In this document: positions 24,901 to 35,218 of the stretch, piece by piece
Numbering within the stretch: position 1 is the stretch's first letter
How the letters are laid out: each line of letters opens with the position of its first letter
Assembly (NCBI RefSeq): GCF_000699445.3
Contig: NC_067198.1
Location: forward strand, 37,919,523-37,983,522
Reading direction: 5' to 3'
Length of the DNA stretch: 64,000 bases
DNA from: Schistosoma haematobium
Lineage: Eukaryota > Platyhelminthes > Trematoda > Strigeidida > Schistosomatidae
Notes under the pieces: model-generated
Told to the model about the DNA's origin: nothing
The model's input: the letters and a program-made list of their open reading frames with translations, nothing else
Databases searched by the model: none
Position numbers and translations under genes: made by a program

Positions 24901-25534
24901 AATTTCGATTGTGGTTAATTTTGGTTAATCCCGTTTATTAACTTAACAGACAATGTTATTTGAACAGTAACAATTCGCATAATTCTTTGTACCATTATGA
25001 TCACTAGAACAAGTGAAAGACTAGCTAAAATGTCGATTGTTTAAATACCACTTGGTGATTCATCCTCCTCTCCATGTATGTATATACTCAAATCCTATTT
25101 TTAGTCCTTGCTTTGCCTTGCTGCGCCCTTATGCGATTTGACTATAAATTTGCCTATGTAATTGTTTGCATATACTTATTCACCTTTCCGCTTCGAATTC
25201 GCTCGGTGTGCTTATAGCTTTTTGATCTGCACTATCCGGTAACAAACTGTAGTTGCTGCTTCTCATTGCCTTTTGATTTAAAACACCATTGAGATTTATA
25301 TTATAACTATTATCGAGGTGATCGATTAACGAAGCAAAGCCACTACAATATAAAATATACACTGTCATTTTAGTAACAATAATTTAGATATTATTAAACA
25401 TCTGTTCAAGTTGGCTGTGATATTTTTCACTTGAAATACAATGAATAACTATTTTTTTAACTATATGTATATCAGGTTTCTCAGATTGGGAATATACAGA
25501 GGAAGATGAGAGAGAACTATTCGTCAAGGAATAA
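12981..25534 (+). CDS. Gene A: micro-exon-type secreted protein (MEG-like)
   Basis: Coding exons: 12981-13068, 15717-15749, 18532-18609, 19962-20045, 22599-22664, 25476-25534 (88, 33, 78, 84, 66, 59 nt), together about 135 residues. Exon 1 encodes a signal peptide ([20 protein letters not shown] then LMSGVFNVQ). Internal exons are multiples of three, all phase 1, with good acceptors and GT donors. The mature protein is short, charged and likely disordered; visible segments are [36 protein letters not shown] and [15 protein letters not shown] before the stop at 25532. EIRIG and the W-D/E segments recur in gene B. A donor at 25555 suggests a spliced 3' UTR, perhaps to an acceptor at 28587. The secreted micro-exon layout matches schistosome MEGs, but no named member is recognised. 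Splice sites were read by eye. Confidence 0.7.
13451..13812. repeat. H2 repeat, plus copy and minus fragment
   Basis: Plus copy 13451-13640 with A-box-like GGCTTAGTGGTCTAGAGG and a degenerate hammerhead (CTGAAGA, AAAAC). A minus tail fragment follows at 13738-13812. Both lie in intron 1 of gene A. Confidence 0.7.
14090..14610. repeat. 520-bp interspersed repeat, copy 1
   Basis: Matches 50645-51160 in the same orientation, with shared segments such as CTTCTGATCTTTCTGTAACT, AACGAACACTGTAGC and GAGTTCGAATTGAGACTACC. It has no coding frame. It may be an LTR or another non-autonomous element; class not determined. Confidence 0.75.
14884..15205. repeat. H2 repeat, opposed minus tail and plus copy
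   Basis: Minus tail 14884-14960 and plus copy 14975-15205. The plus hammerhead has CTGAGGA but GAACC in place of GAAAC. Confidence 0.75.
15717..15749 (+). other. 33-nt micro-exon of gene A
   Basis: Bounded by TTCTTTATTTCTCTAG and a consensus donor GTGAGT. It encodes [11 protein letters not shown] plus a first base that joins the next exon. The product aligns with the exon after the signal peptide of gene B ([12 protein letters not shown]), which is the best support that it is real. Confidence 0.65.
17058..17478 (+). mobile_element. Solo LTR with perfect 5-bp target duplication
   Basis: A 421-bp unit from TGTTAGATCCCGACGAGAG to CAAGTTATGACA, flanked by TAATC at 17053-17057 and 17479-17483. 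It has a TATATAAA box near 17344. It is the same family as 30895-31372 and the eroded copy at 45506. It lies in an intron of gene A, so the 61-codon frame inside it is not a gene. Confidence 0.85.
17710..17860 (+). repeat. Degenerate H2-like repeat
   Basis: Weak match to the H2 hammerhead and tail: GGAATCTCATACTGTGACGA, GAAAC, then TCAGTTTATGATCTCAA. Confidence 0.4.
17965..18188. mobile_element. Short non-autonomous Merlin element
   Basis: Matches the 290-bp elements at 25670 and 39721 (segments CAATCACGTATAAAA, TTTTGGCGCGAAATTCAC, CTCATTTGGTCCTAGTTATT) and ends in the Merlin right repeat CATAAATTATGGTCTCACT. The left repeat is eroded. Confidence 0.7.
18325..18490 (+). repeat. H2 repeat, 3' part
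   Basis: B-box-like GAGTTCGAATCC, a changed hammerhead (TTGAGGA, GAAAC kept) and the tail. It ends 40 bases before the exon at 18532. Confidence 0.7.
18690..18965 (+). repeat. 270-bp interspersed repeat R1
   Basis: Begins with a short near-palindrome around GATATAAGTAGTATGTA and ends near CATGTTCACTAC. Related copies lie at 23130-23365, 23400-23640, 26390-26705, 35400-35630, 41450-41725, 48105-48365 and 48370-48640. No coding frame or pol III box is clear; class unknown. Confidence 0.7.
19446..19700 (-). repeat. H2-type repeat, diverged minus copy
   Basis: Diverged tail, hammerhead and tRNA-like part, ending with TTCAACCAATCCACGATAT. Inside an intron of gene A. Confidence 0.65.
20733..20945 (-). 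repeat. Interspersed repeat R2
   Basis: GC-richer unit with CTGCCTGGAGCCCCTGTAGG, CCGGTCCCAAGCCCAG and AACTAGCTCGCTAAAAA. Copies lie at 27880-28140, 40170-40330 and 53053-53180. Probably part of a retroelement of unknown class. Confidence 0.6.
21420..21560. repeat. GC-richer fragment, probably of a repeat
   Basis: A segment around CCCTCGGGGCTGTGATGATG and AGTACCTGGTCCGAAGTAGG stands out in base composition and resembles part of the GC-rich block at 53570-54400. No coding potential seen. Confidence 0.35.
21745..22409 (+). mobile_element. Merlin/IS1016 transposon with N-terminal transposase remains
   Basis: Ends are Merlin-type repeats (GAGACTATACTTTATGGAC at the left, GTCCATAAATTATAGTCACG at the right). 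Between them, plus-strand frames give [18 protein letters not shown], then [12 protein letters not shown], then [19 protein letters not shown]. The Cys motif and the EIDES/RGR block with the first catalytic D are hallmarks of Merlin transposases. Frames are broken by stops and shifts, and the C-terminal half with the remaining catalytic residues is missing. It lies in an intron of gene A. Confidence 0.85.
22835..23125. repeat. GC-richer segment, probable retroelement fragment
   Basis: Balanced composition unlike its surroundings, with open frames on both strands (22844-23068 minus, 22942-23142 plus) but no recognisable domain. I take it for a repeat rather than a gene. Confidence 0.4.
23130..23640 (-). 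repeat. Two minus-strand copies of repeat R1
   Basis: Copies at about 23130-23365 and 23400-23640 stand head to tail. Each carries the CTACTTAT...ATAAGTAG near-palindrome at its minus-strand start. The RTE element begins directly beside the second. Confidence 0.65.
23640..24800 (-). mobile_element. RTE-like non-LTR retrotransposon, 5'-truncated, long reverse transcriptase ORF
   Basis: The minus-strand ORF 24779-23646 (377 codons) begins inside the reverse transcriptase. Visible blocks: [47 protein letters not shown], the active-site FADD (in [12 protein letters not shown]), [13 protein letters not shown], then the thumb and a C-terminal GRPKN...DRVSWRML. The frame continues above 24779 for a few codons (RIIVEQS) and is then cut off. 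The 3' end carries TAAG repeats, as other copies here do. The frame is intact over the domain, so insertion looks fairly recent, but the endonuclease and palm start are gone. The layout and 3' repeat suggest RTE clade (SR2-like); clade assignment is from memory. Confidence 0.85.
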
Positions 25535-25669
25535 TCAACTATAAGAGATTTCATGTAAGTATTGTTAAAATATAATATAAAGTTAGTAAACTAACAAAAT
25601 CTATTTTTTTTACGAACCAGGTCTTATTATTATATTCTACAATGCATAGTGTTGAATTGATGATTTTTT

Positions 25670-25959
25670 GACGAGACTATGATTTATGGACTAAGCAATC
25701 ACGTATAAGATAACACGTCTCGGATTTTCGGCGCGAATTTCACTCATCCATTTGGTCAAATTGCGTTTTGACATTATACTTGATGTCATTTCGTGATGAA
25801 AACCTTACCTCTGATTCCAAACCTTAACCATCAACTGTAAATCATAATTCGGATTCCTCACACCGGTTTATAACACACAATTGGTCTTAGTTATTAGGTG
25901 GACATTCTCAAGGTTAGCTTGGCGTCTCTCAAAGATCGTCCATAAATTATAGTCTCACC
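25670..25959. mobile_element. 290-bp non-autonomous Merlin element with 8-bp target duplication
   Basis: Inverted end repeats (GACGAGACTATGATTTATGG and CCATAAATTATAGTCTCACC) flanked by GATTTTTT at 25662-25669 and 25960-25967. No coding capacity. The ends and the 8-bp duplication tie it to the Merlin elements at 4231 and 21745. Confidence 0.85.
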
Positions 25960-26389
25960 GATTTTTTTAGAAAAACTATAAAAGTGTATAGAAGAAAATT
26001 CATATCTACTTCATGTCGATATGTGCCATCTTGTGACATGCTTATGTTTCGATGAGTTATTGTCACAAGATTTATAACTAAGTATTCTGATTGATTTTTC
26101 TCAAAATGGATCCTGACCATTTAACTTAGTAGTAAATGATGTTAGGGTTGAATGTCTAGATTCATTAAAATTTATATAACTCAGCATTTATTATAATGTC
26201 ATAAATACATCTACTCAATGTATACTAGACACAATCATTATTTTTATACTTCCGAATTCATTTACATACGGCAGTTTAGATTTATCAGCTTATATAATTC
26301 ACTTTATTATAAAATTGTATAAACCGTGTTTAGGTTGAACTGTAAGACAGTATGTTTGTATTCTACATTCACAAAAACTATGGTATGAG

Positions 26390-26705
26390 ATAGTAGTATT
26401 GTGGTATGAGCTACATATATCCACATAAGTAGTACATAACGATAGTTAGGAATCGAATGTATTTCAATAGAAGATCGGAAAGGAAAGAACGGGAAAGGGG
26501 AATTAAATGATATGAAAATGCAGGAATAATGAGATCTAAGACGATGGACTGATATTTGCAAAAGAAAAAGTTGGAGACAATTGATTGATATTTTGCAAAT
26601 AGTGTATTTACTGTATGGCTTTCAGATTTTCGTAAGATGTTCTGTAATTTCGTGTCCAAATACATTCGATCGTCCTCACTTGTGTTCTTGTTCACTACAG
26701 TATCA
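26390..26705 (+). repeat. Repeat R1, plus copy
   Basis: Shares CATAAGTAGTACATAACGAT, GATTGATATTTTGCAAAT and CTTGTGTTCTTGTTCACTAC with the other R1 copies. The ORFs on both strands here are by-products. Confidence 0.65.
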
Positions 26706-27064
26706 GCAAGTGTATGGATCTTCATTTCGGTGTTCTACATTTAAAAAAGGTTTTATTAGATAATCGATTTTACGAAGTGATTATCCTTAGAGAATGAAGT
26801 TACCTGCATGTTCACTAATTACTAGATAATATCGTTCAACGACATGAAGATCTAAGGTTATATCAGTGTGGTATTATTAGTGTGCAACACTTTATATATG
26901 TATTTGAAAGCTAACTTCTATTTGTCTATTTATAGTGTATATTTAAAATAAGGGTGACTCTTCTCATAAGTTATAATTGAACATCCAGCACTATTTCTAC
27001 CGATAAAACCTGGAAAGAATAAGAAGAAAGATTCTAGAAGAATAGTATGTATTACTTTTATTTC

Positions 27065-27497
27065 GTTAGTTCTCATCAGCTGCTTACAACTTGTGATATT
27101 TAAGGGTCATAATTATATAATTGGTTTAAATTACTGAACATATTCAATAACTCAATGAAAGGTTGACAAGAACCCCTTTCATGTTACCGCCAACTGTACT
27201 TATAAATTTACGTGTACCTGCCAAAGCAGCTACATTGATTGAACAGAAAGGAGAGCATATCTAAGACTTTTCTAAATATATTCTAAAAAGACTTGTTTCT
27301 GTGTCTTCGATATAACTTCCAAACAAATCCTTTCATATAAGTCATTTCAATCCGTTATTTAATAATGATTTTAAATACCACAGGTTGTCAGCAGCTGACG
27401 AGAACCAAACGAAGTAAAATGAATTCATACTATTCTACTAGAATCTTTATACTTACTCTTTTCATAATGGTAAACGGAACTATGTATATATGAGATA
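27065..27497 (+). mobile_element. Penelope-like element remnant with GIY-YIG endonuclease piece
   Basis: The plus frame near 27190-27290 reads CTYKFTCTCQSSYID, then TERRAYLRLF after a stop, resembling the start of the GIY-YIG endonuclease of Penelope-like retroelements. Inverted repeats of about 37 bp bound it (GTTCTCATCAGCTGCTTACA at 27071 against GTCAGCAGCTGACGAGAAC near 27387). The last 125 bases recur at 28420-28547. Assignment rests on a short motif. Confidence 0.5.
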
Positions 27498-27879
27498 TTC
27501 ACATTATAATAAGTTTACAAACTATCATATACAACACTAAAAACTAGTTAAACAGAATAGAATTGAATATGAAAAATGTGCCATAAAATAAAGTACTATG
27601 GAAATATGAAGTAACTTTGCCAAAAAAAGTACACAACTACCTTTAAAATTAGAATGAAGATAAAAAGAGAAAAACTGTATTCTGTCATCTTCATAGAACA
27701 GCATATTCTATAGACATTTTATGTATAGATAGTAAATTCTTAGTTGAAATGAGATATATACCATAAAAGAAGATATTGAGAAATAAAAAAGTTAAACTAT
27801 TCAACAATAGTGATAACCATTCTTTTTCCTATATATTCAAAACATAATTTATTCTACCCTAATATACTATGTAATAGCT

Positions 27880-28140
27880 CCGCCTGGAGTCACTCCGAGG
27901 GCTACTGCTGGTTCCAAGACAGAATAAAGGAGGAGAATTAGGCATGGGGTTAGCGACCCCATCCCGTAGAAAAGTAACTCGCTAAAAATACCGCTAACCA
28001 GAAAAAGTTATTCAAACCATTTAAAATCTACCTTGAGATTTAGAAGGTTTTCATTTGGAAGAGTTATGACGCCTCATGGTGAAAGCCGAGTTCCTTCGGA
28101 AGTCACGAGGCTGATGCCCCTTCTGAAAACCAGAACAATC
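27880..28140 (-). repeat. Repeat R2 with GC-rich extension
   Basis: Matches 20733-20945 and 53053-53180 over the first 170 bases. The extension (CCTCATGGTGAAAGCCGAG to CCCCTTCTGAAAACC) looks like part of a retroelement leader. Confidence 0.6.
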
Positions 28141-28419
28141 AATAATTTAAGTACATGAAATGCTCGTACAGTGTGAGAGGTTGGGAGAGTCTTCTAAATT
28201 GCCGCAGAAATGAAGACATATCATGTAATAAAATTGTCTAATTGTTAACAGTTTTACAAAAATTCAAAATAAAATAGATTATAATGTAATAATGAATTGT
28301 CTAAATGAAACTGGTTAAGTGATCATTTGGAAATCGAATTATTGTACTTTAATGACACATGTAGGTTTTTATTATTATGATATTTTTTTGAATTTGTATT
28401 ATGGGTTGGTAATGATGCA

Positions 28420-28547
28420 TTTAAATACCACAGGTTGCAAGAAGCTGACGAGAACCAAACGAAGTAAAATGAATTCATACTATTCTGCTAGAATCTTTAT
28501 ACTTACTCTTTTTATAATGATAAATGGAACTATGTATATATGAGATA
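28420..28547 (+). repeat. Direct duplicate of 27370-27497
   Basis: About 127 bases nearly identical to the end of the element at 27065. Both copies hold the same 24-codon ORF (27419-27493 and 28469-28543) with a hydrophobic middle (RIFILTLFIM). Since it sits in a repeat, I do not call it a gene. Confidence 0.75.
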
Positions 28548-28587
28548 GAATTTGGCATCTTTGTTTTGTTTTGTTTTAATGTTTTAG

Positions 28588-28915
28588 AGAATGAAGAGAA
28601 TACAAGATGAGAATCCTACATGATATTTAATGAAAGAAGATAACATTTAATGAGTTATTTGAATATAAGTTAACTTTATTAGTATTTTTTTCTTTATTAT
28701 CCTAATTCATTTTCCCCTGAATTATTGAATTTATGGTAAAATGTAATCTTATTATTGTCATATAGTTTTTCTGTTCATGTTTTGATCTGGGCACCCAGAC
28801 AGTATCATAGCCTACACACGAATCAAGTGATTTATGTGGAACATATGTATTCGGTGCCCCTTTGTATCATAATATATGTGTTTGAATAAATAATAAATAA
28901 TAATAAACAAATTTA
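28588..28915 (+). other. Possible 3' UTR exon of gene A, or retroelement 3' end
   Basis: A strong pyrimidine tract ending in GTTTTAG (28581-28587) precedes sequence without a long frame that ends in several AATAAA motifs at 28880-28910. This would fit the terminal exon joined to the donor at 25555. The last part (from about 28780, GGGCACCCAGACAGTATC) may instead be the 3' end of a repeat. Confidence 0.3.
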
Positions 28916-29069
28916 TAAACTACTGACAGAGATTTACTTAGGTATGTGTATAGGTTAGACTGGTAATTTGTATTATCTATAATTAAGTAGTAACTTATGA
29001 AAAGCCTAATTAAATGATTCAGTAGTTCAACACATGACACCAATCACCAACTAAGAATTATATAAGGTG

Positions 29070-29695
29070 CTGTTCTGCATATAGAATCCTTCACATACCT
29101 GGGAAGCATCATCGATGAACAAGGAGGTTAAGATGCAGACGTAAAGGCGAGGATTGGCAAAGCAAGGGTCGCATTCCTACAATTGAAGAACATATGGAAC
29201 TCAAAACAACTTTCAACCAATATCAAAGTGAGAATCTTCAATACCAACGTCAAGGCAGTTCTACCGTATGGAGCTGAAACTTGAAGAACTACAACAACCA
29301 CCCTCAAGAAGGTACAAGTATTCATAAATAGCTCTCTACGCAAGATACTCGACATCCATTGACCGGATACCATCAGCAACAGCGTTCTATGGGAGAGAAC
29401 AAATCAGCTTCTAGCTGAAGAGGAAATTGGTAAAAGATGACGGTAATGGATAGGACATGCATTGCTCAAATCATCAAACTGAATCATGAGACAAGCCCTA
29501 ACTTGTAATCGTGAAGGGAAGCGGAAAAGAGGAAGGCCAAAGAACACGGCGTCGGAAAATAGAAGCAGATATGAAAAGGATGAATAACAACTGGAAGGAG
29601 CTGGAAAGGATTCCCCAGGACAGGTTTGGATGGAGAATACTTGTTAGTGGCCTATGCTCCTTCACGAGGAGTAATAGGCGTAAGTAAGTAAGTAA
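29070..29695 (+). mobile_element. RTE-like retrotransposon fragment, 3' part
   Basis: Homologous to the C-terminal half of the ORF at 23646: [13 protein letters not shown], then [20 protein letters not shown], then [14 protein letters not shown], with several stops and shifts. It ends CACGAGGAGTAATAGGCG and GTAAGTAAGTAAG. Confidence 0.85.
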
Positions 29696-29989
29696 GCTAT
29701 TCTGCATATACATTTTGTGTAAAGGATATAATTCGCTGATTTAAAGACTGAATAAATGATAAATTATCGAAATGGAATTTAGTTTAGATATCTTAGTCTA
29801 TGTTAATTCGAACAATTTTGTGTTGTTCAAAACCGCTTAATTTTGCCATCGTTGCTTACCTATCCGAAGGACATCAGATCATTAGAAGTCTATTAACTTA
29901 AAAGTTTTTGAATTCTCTTAGTTCTTTGAAACTCATTTTGATATAGTTAATGTATGAATAATTCTTAGTAAAAGTGTTATTGGAGGGTC

Positions 29990-32305
29990 CAAATGTTCGA
30001 GTGCTCACGTTGTACGCAGTATAATCAGAATCTAAGCTCTAGATATAACAACTGGATACCGAGTCAACTTATCAGGATGTCATTTACCTTTGACCAAGTT
30101 GAAGAAAAACGTTACGAACAGTTACAGATTCGTATTCTTGAAGCTCTAACCCAACAAATGAACCCAAATCAAAAGGGGATTACAGATGATCCGTTCAAAT
30201 CCCATGTCGACCACATCTTTAATTTCATCCATGAATTTCATTTTTTTGGTTGGCTGGCGTTACATTTGAATCGTGGTTCAAGAAATACAAAGATGTGTTC
30301 AAAGTCGACCTAGAAAAATTTGATAATGCCGCAAAGGTCAGAGTACTGCTGCACAAACTTAGCACGGCTGAACATGAACGCTACATTCCTTGACAGTTGT
30401 CGATTCGTGCATCATGTTTGGCCACCGTATCGTTATCCCCAGAAATCTTCGACACCAAGTCATTAAGCAGTTCCACAGCGGGCACCCGGCGATAGGCAAA
30501 ATAAAGTTACTAACTTGGAGCTACGCATTTTGGTCATCAATGGATCGTGATATAAAACAAGAATGCCGAAGTTGTTGGTCCTGTCTAGAGGTCGCAAATA
30601 ATCCGACTGGAGCTGAACCACAAACATGAACAATACTGGACGGACCTTGACAAAGAATACACGCTGATTTCACCGGTCCAATACAAGGCAGAAATTACTT
30701 GGTTGTTGTCGATGCTTTCACAAAATGGCCAGAAGTGTATGACACACAACAAAAAGATTGCCAGGATTGTTTGCTTGTTTCGGGTTTCCAGAGATCTTGG
30801 TGACTGACAACGGCACCCAGTTTATGTTATCTGCTTTTAAACGCTTTTGCAGTGAAAATAGCATATCGCATCTACAGTCTCTTCCGTACCATCCTGATAG
30901 GACCCGAGAAACATGATAAATGGTAACTTTGAGATCGTTTTATGGACCAATACTAAACGTATTTTTCTATTGTATAATTATTAAGTAACTAAGCTATACA
31001 TATTCATATTCCTCTTAACATAAACTCTATTTTGACCCATAAATTATTATTATACGTTTTACCATTCTTGAGTTATATCCAGTTTATTAATTACTACCTC
31101 CCTCATTCACAGCCACATCTGGCTAATCCTTGTACAAATGTTTTTTTATATTTTATTGGTACGTTGTGGTCTGCTTGATTGGTATATAAACAGAGTATGT
31201 TTGAAATACATGATTCAAATCGCAGAGGCTGAGATTGGCGTTCTGGACTTAACTGGCTGGGCTAGGCGGAAGACATGACCAATCAGGACTCTAGGATGCT
31301 CATACGGGTTTACGCGTCAATGTTCCTATCGATAAGTCACTGCTCTCTAATCGGCGGTCACAAGTTATAACACATCCTCAGTCGAATGAAAAAACAGAAG
31401 GATTACTGAAGAGGATACGATGAAAAGAGCTCTGGTCAGAGGGGGAGGAGAGGGTTTCCCAGAACAAGTAGTTAGTAAATTCCTGATGTCTTACAGGGTT
31501 ATCCCCAATCCGGAAGTGCCAGAAGGAGAGTAACCATCTGAGTGTATGTTCGAAAGGAAAATTCGGATGGTCACAGTATTTTTCCGCCCAGTAAGACAGA
31601 TAAACCTACGAACGAGTATCGTACGGTCACTTGCAGTTTCCAAGTGGGTGGAAGGGTACTTGTAAAGTCGTATCAAAATAGTAGGAAGTGGGAACCAGGT
31701 ATTATAGAACGTCAGATTGGAAACGTACTGTACCTAATCCGAAGAAATGTCGGAACGTGTATAAGACACATTAGTTAAATTTAAAGGGTTGGCCAAAAAT
31801 TGATCACACAGTGCCGGCTCTCATTTCAAATGCTCAAGGATTCATATCGAGGAAGCCCTAAGGAGAACGAATGTAAAAAAGATAAAAGACAAAAGGGCAA
31901 AGTGGCACACCCTTCAAGGTTGATGGACAGCAAGAGGAATGAGGTAACCAAGTTCCAATTGGAACCGAGGAGGCTCTAAGAAGCTCAAATAACGCAGAAG
32001 ATATTCCATCCAATCATCTTTAGAAGGTATACATCAGAATCTATACGCGTAGCTTCCCTTTTGAACAAATACTAAAACCCCCTGTATTCGGATTAGATGA
32101 CTATAATAATTATTTCGTTTTTACTGATAAACTATCAATACCTGCTAGTTTTGTACCATATTTGACACTGTTTGGAATAGCATTCCTTTCACTTGTCTTC
32201 TGTCTTCTCATTTGCAACTTGGAAAGTTCTACCGTTCGGCTGCTCACGTTGTACGCGGTATAGTAAGAATCTAAGCTGTAGATATAACAGTTATGAGTGG
32301 CTAAC
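29990..32305 (+). mobile_element. Ty3/gypsy LTR retrotransposon remnant, internally deleted and interrupted
   Basis: Order: a 63-base LTR end (TTCGAGTGCTCACGTTGTAC to ATATAACA at about 29995-30051), a gag-like frame (30069-30380: SFTFDQVEEKRYEQLQIRI and, shifted, WFKKYKDVFKVDLEKF), then directly the integrase zinc-binding region (30390-30629, H-x-H and C-x2-C in CRSCWSC), the integrase core (HADFTGPIQG, VVDAFTKWPE, VTDNGTQF), an inserted solo LTR at 30895, the resumed core (HPQSNEKTEG) and a C-terminal GGRVLVKSYQNSRKWEPG at 31650-31710. Protease, reverse transcriptase and RNase H are deleted. The LTR end recurs at 32240-32287. Many stops show it is dead. Confidence 0.85.
30895..31372 (+). mobile_element. 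Solo LTR nested in a gypsy integrase
   Basis: A 478-bp unit from TGATAGGACCCGAGAAACAT to CAAGTTATAACA, flanked by CATCC at 30890-30894 and 31373-31377. The duplication falls inside the codons for the conserved Tyr-His-Pro of the integrase, whose frame resumes after it. Same family as 17058-17478. Confidence 0.9.
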
Positions 32306-32617
32306 ATGTGATAAAATTACATAATACAGTTGTTTGACAAAATCTCTAATGAAAAGAGTATACTGTCAGGTATTATTTTTATTATAGATAACAGCCATTA
32401 CAATGTTGAAAACTCTTGTTAAATATATCAAGTTGTTTAATCGCACACGAGAATATCAGACTCCCAAATAATGATCTCATCAAGAAAGCAGTGCTGTGAT
32501 TACATAAAAATTTGCAAGATAGTTACGAATTTCAATTTTGATACCTGTGCCGTTAAACCCACGAGTGTATGTAGAAGGGAAACACGTTCCTTGAAATAAT
32601 TACAATAAAATAATTTC

Positions 32618-32935
32618 AATAGTTGAGGTCATGAGTCAATTGAAGTTAGACCATCATGGAAAACCTGGAAGCACAGGATTAGTTGAAGCTAGACATTAAC
32701 ACCGGTGAATGCGGGCTCACTGGTCTAGTGGTTAAGTGCTCGCAGCGAGACTGATAGGTCCTAGTTTCGTATTTCGCGAGGCGGGATCGTGGATGCGCAC
32801 TTCTGAGGAGTCCCACAATAGGACGAAACGGCCGTCCAGTGCTTCCAGGTTTTCCATGGTGATCTAGTTTCAATTGACTAATGATCTCAACTAGTGAAAT
32901 TATTATATTATCCACAAAAACCCTTCTGAAATAAA
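32618..32935. repeat. H2 repeat, opposed tail plus near-full copy with intact hammerhead core
   Basis: Minus tail 32618-32680, plus copy 32685-32935. The plus copy keeps CTGAGGA (32800-32806), GTCC/GGAC stem II, GAAAC and CGTC followed by CAGTGC that can pair with GCACTT before the core (one mismatch). Confidence 0.8.
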
Positions 32936-33483
32936 ATAATTTACACGATACAATAGATAGTATGAATAACAACAGGTAAATGTGTTCAAAGTCAAAGATC
33001 GAAAAGACAGCTGAGAACATGAATAAAGCAAACACTTACACACATAAACATTCACTGAATGTAAAAAAATACTGAAAATTAAAATTGTTTACTGCATATG
33101 ATCTAGTAGTATAATGTCACATATGAAAAGATTATCGATTAGGATCGAATGTGGGTCAGACGCATAGATTGAATAATCAACAAAAGAAGTAATCACTCAG
33201 TATTTTTGCAAAGAGAGTACCAAGCAATTTCTTATCATACATAATAAATTCCATTTTAAAAGCTTTCTTTTCTATAAACAAAAGCTTAGACAGCCCTATT
33301 TAGTTCTATCTGCCTGAACTCACGAAAAAGACTAAACTTACTCAGCTGTCAAAAATTTTGGAATTTAAAATGGCATATCATATTTCAGTTTTCAAATCGA
33401 CATCATATTATTCAATTATTTACTTTTACCAAGCATCAGGAACCTAATAAATTCAGTTAATTCTCTTGGTATTTGGATTACAC

Positions 33484-33685
33484 CCGGTTGCACAAGCAAG
33501 TGGCTATCAGGACTCAGTAGCTAAGTGAACAACGCGATGGCATTTGAAGGGAACAGTACTGGGTTCAAATCCCAGGATGAACATCAACTCTGAGATGCAG
33601 ATAAATCCAGCTGACGAGTGTTGAATAGGACGAAACGCGCGTCATGGATTCCTCAGCTAGCCACTATCCATCTTTACTCAATTAA
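33484..33685 (+). repeat. Sm-alpha-type hammerhead repeat, full head
   Basis: Pol III-like boxes GACTCAGTAGCTAAGTG and GGGTTCAAATCCC, then CTGACGA (33611), GAAAC (33632) and self-complementary ACGCGCGT. Core residues are intact; stem II is weakened (GTGT against GGAC). Confidence 0.85.
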
Positions 33686-33904
33686 TTCTGTTAAACGTGA
33701 TCCAGAATACCAAATCATTCCAACTGATCGTTCGGTACATTTTCAATCTTATTAAAAAATTATATATGCGGTTGTGGTATATATGTTTTGAATACTTCTT
33801 TCATAGTGCCATTATTTAAAGAACTGAACAAGATTATTTAAATATAAAACTGCTGAGAAATAAAGATATATAAGTTATCAGTATAGGGTTGCGGAGATTG
33901 TTGA

Positions 33905-34125
33905 GTTTTAATTAAGACCATGGATCAATCAATGTTAAAACATCATTGAAAACTTGGAAGCACTGGGCGGCTGCTTCTTTTTTGGGATGGGACTGCTCAG
34001 CAGTACGCTTCCGTGATCCCACACATGGGACCGATGAACGATTAACCTCTAGATCACTGAGTCGTCATTCAACAGTGTTAATGTCTAATTTTAACCACGA
34101 CGACCATCTTCCATTGTCCAGCAAT
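33905..34125 (-). repeat. H2-type repeat, diverged minus copy
   Basis: Tail variant GACCATGGATCAATCAATG, a damaged hammerhead and the A-box-like part. Related to 19446 and 44222. Confidence 0.65.
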
Positions 34126-34559
34126 TTATTTTCCCGATTTTAGCTTATTTTTCAAAGTATTTAGAACGATTATTCTCAAATGATGACGCTGAATTAAATC
34201 GAGTTAGTTTGTTGGATTTTATCTCTTATCCAACAGATGTGTATTACAATATGTATTACAAATGTAAACCAGACGGTTTAAAGTCAAATGTTTCACTTCT
34301 CACTATTTATTACTAATTTTACAGAAGCTTTATGCAAGTTCAAAAATTCAAATCAACCAATCTCTAAGTTTTAATTTAATTATTAGCTAAATTTGTTGGA
34401 TGAACTTCTTATCAAACACTATGAACTAAAAAGGTTAGAGTTCCAAATGATCAGCATAATTTGACCTTATTCAACTTTCATTTGTAAATACATTTTCGAA
34501 AATAGTTTTATATACATAATCTATTATTATTGTAGTTAGGGGTGGCCAAACCAGAAAGT

Positions 34560-35218
34560 GGCATCAGTGCTTGAAGTCACTAACTTCTAGTCTGAACCAT
34601 GTTGGTAGATTCAGACTACTTGGTTGGAGTCCACGCGACTATCGTAACCAATGGTTGGAGACTCTGGGTGACATGGCTCAGAATCGGTCACATTGGCGAA
34701 GATGTATATGTAGTGTCAGTTATTATGCCAAGCCCATATACCTTATTCTAGCTTTCGGACATCCCATTTTATTCATTCTACTCAAGCCATACTTTGACCT
34801 TGTTATTTATTAGCTTATCAATCTAGACTGTTTTTATATGAGCGTATATGTGTGTGCCCTTCTTATCCCATTAATCACATGTCTGTAGCTTTATTTTGTC
34901 TAACTATAAATATTGAGTAACGCTTGACAAAGATGGAGTTGTCTTCCCAGCCATCTTTCATACGTGTCATTTTGCTTTACTGTTTCATTCGCTTCATGTA
35001 CAAAATATATGTATTCTCCAGTCAATTCTCGTTATTCGACATATTTAATTCCGTTATTGACTAACGCGATTAAAGTCGACGATGATATACGAGAATAGGC
35101 GATAGCAAACATCCATACGATCTAAATAGGAATCAGATCCATGGGCTACTAAAATGGTGAGCCCTTCAACGAATATCGTCAATCTAAATGAGGACAAAAT
35201 GAAACTACGGGCCTCCAC
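34560..35218 (+). repeat. Retroelement 3' region, copy 3 of the repeat at 10037
   Basis: The first part translates to a reverse-transcriptase-like C-terminus (NQWLETLGDMAQNRSHWRRC), typical of non-LTR elements. It is followed by the segment shared with 10037 and 10855, including a TATAAATATT box, and ends near ACGGGCCTCCAC. Confidence 0.6.

Noticed and set aside
30390..30629. 79-codon ORF as a stand-alone zinc-finger protein
   Set aside because: It is the integrase zinc-binding region of the gypsy remnant, followed by the integrase core in a shifted frame.
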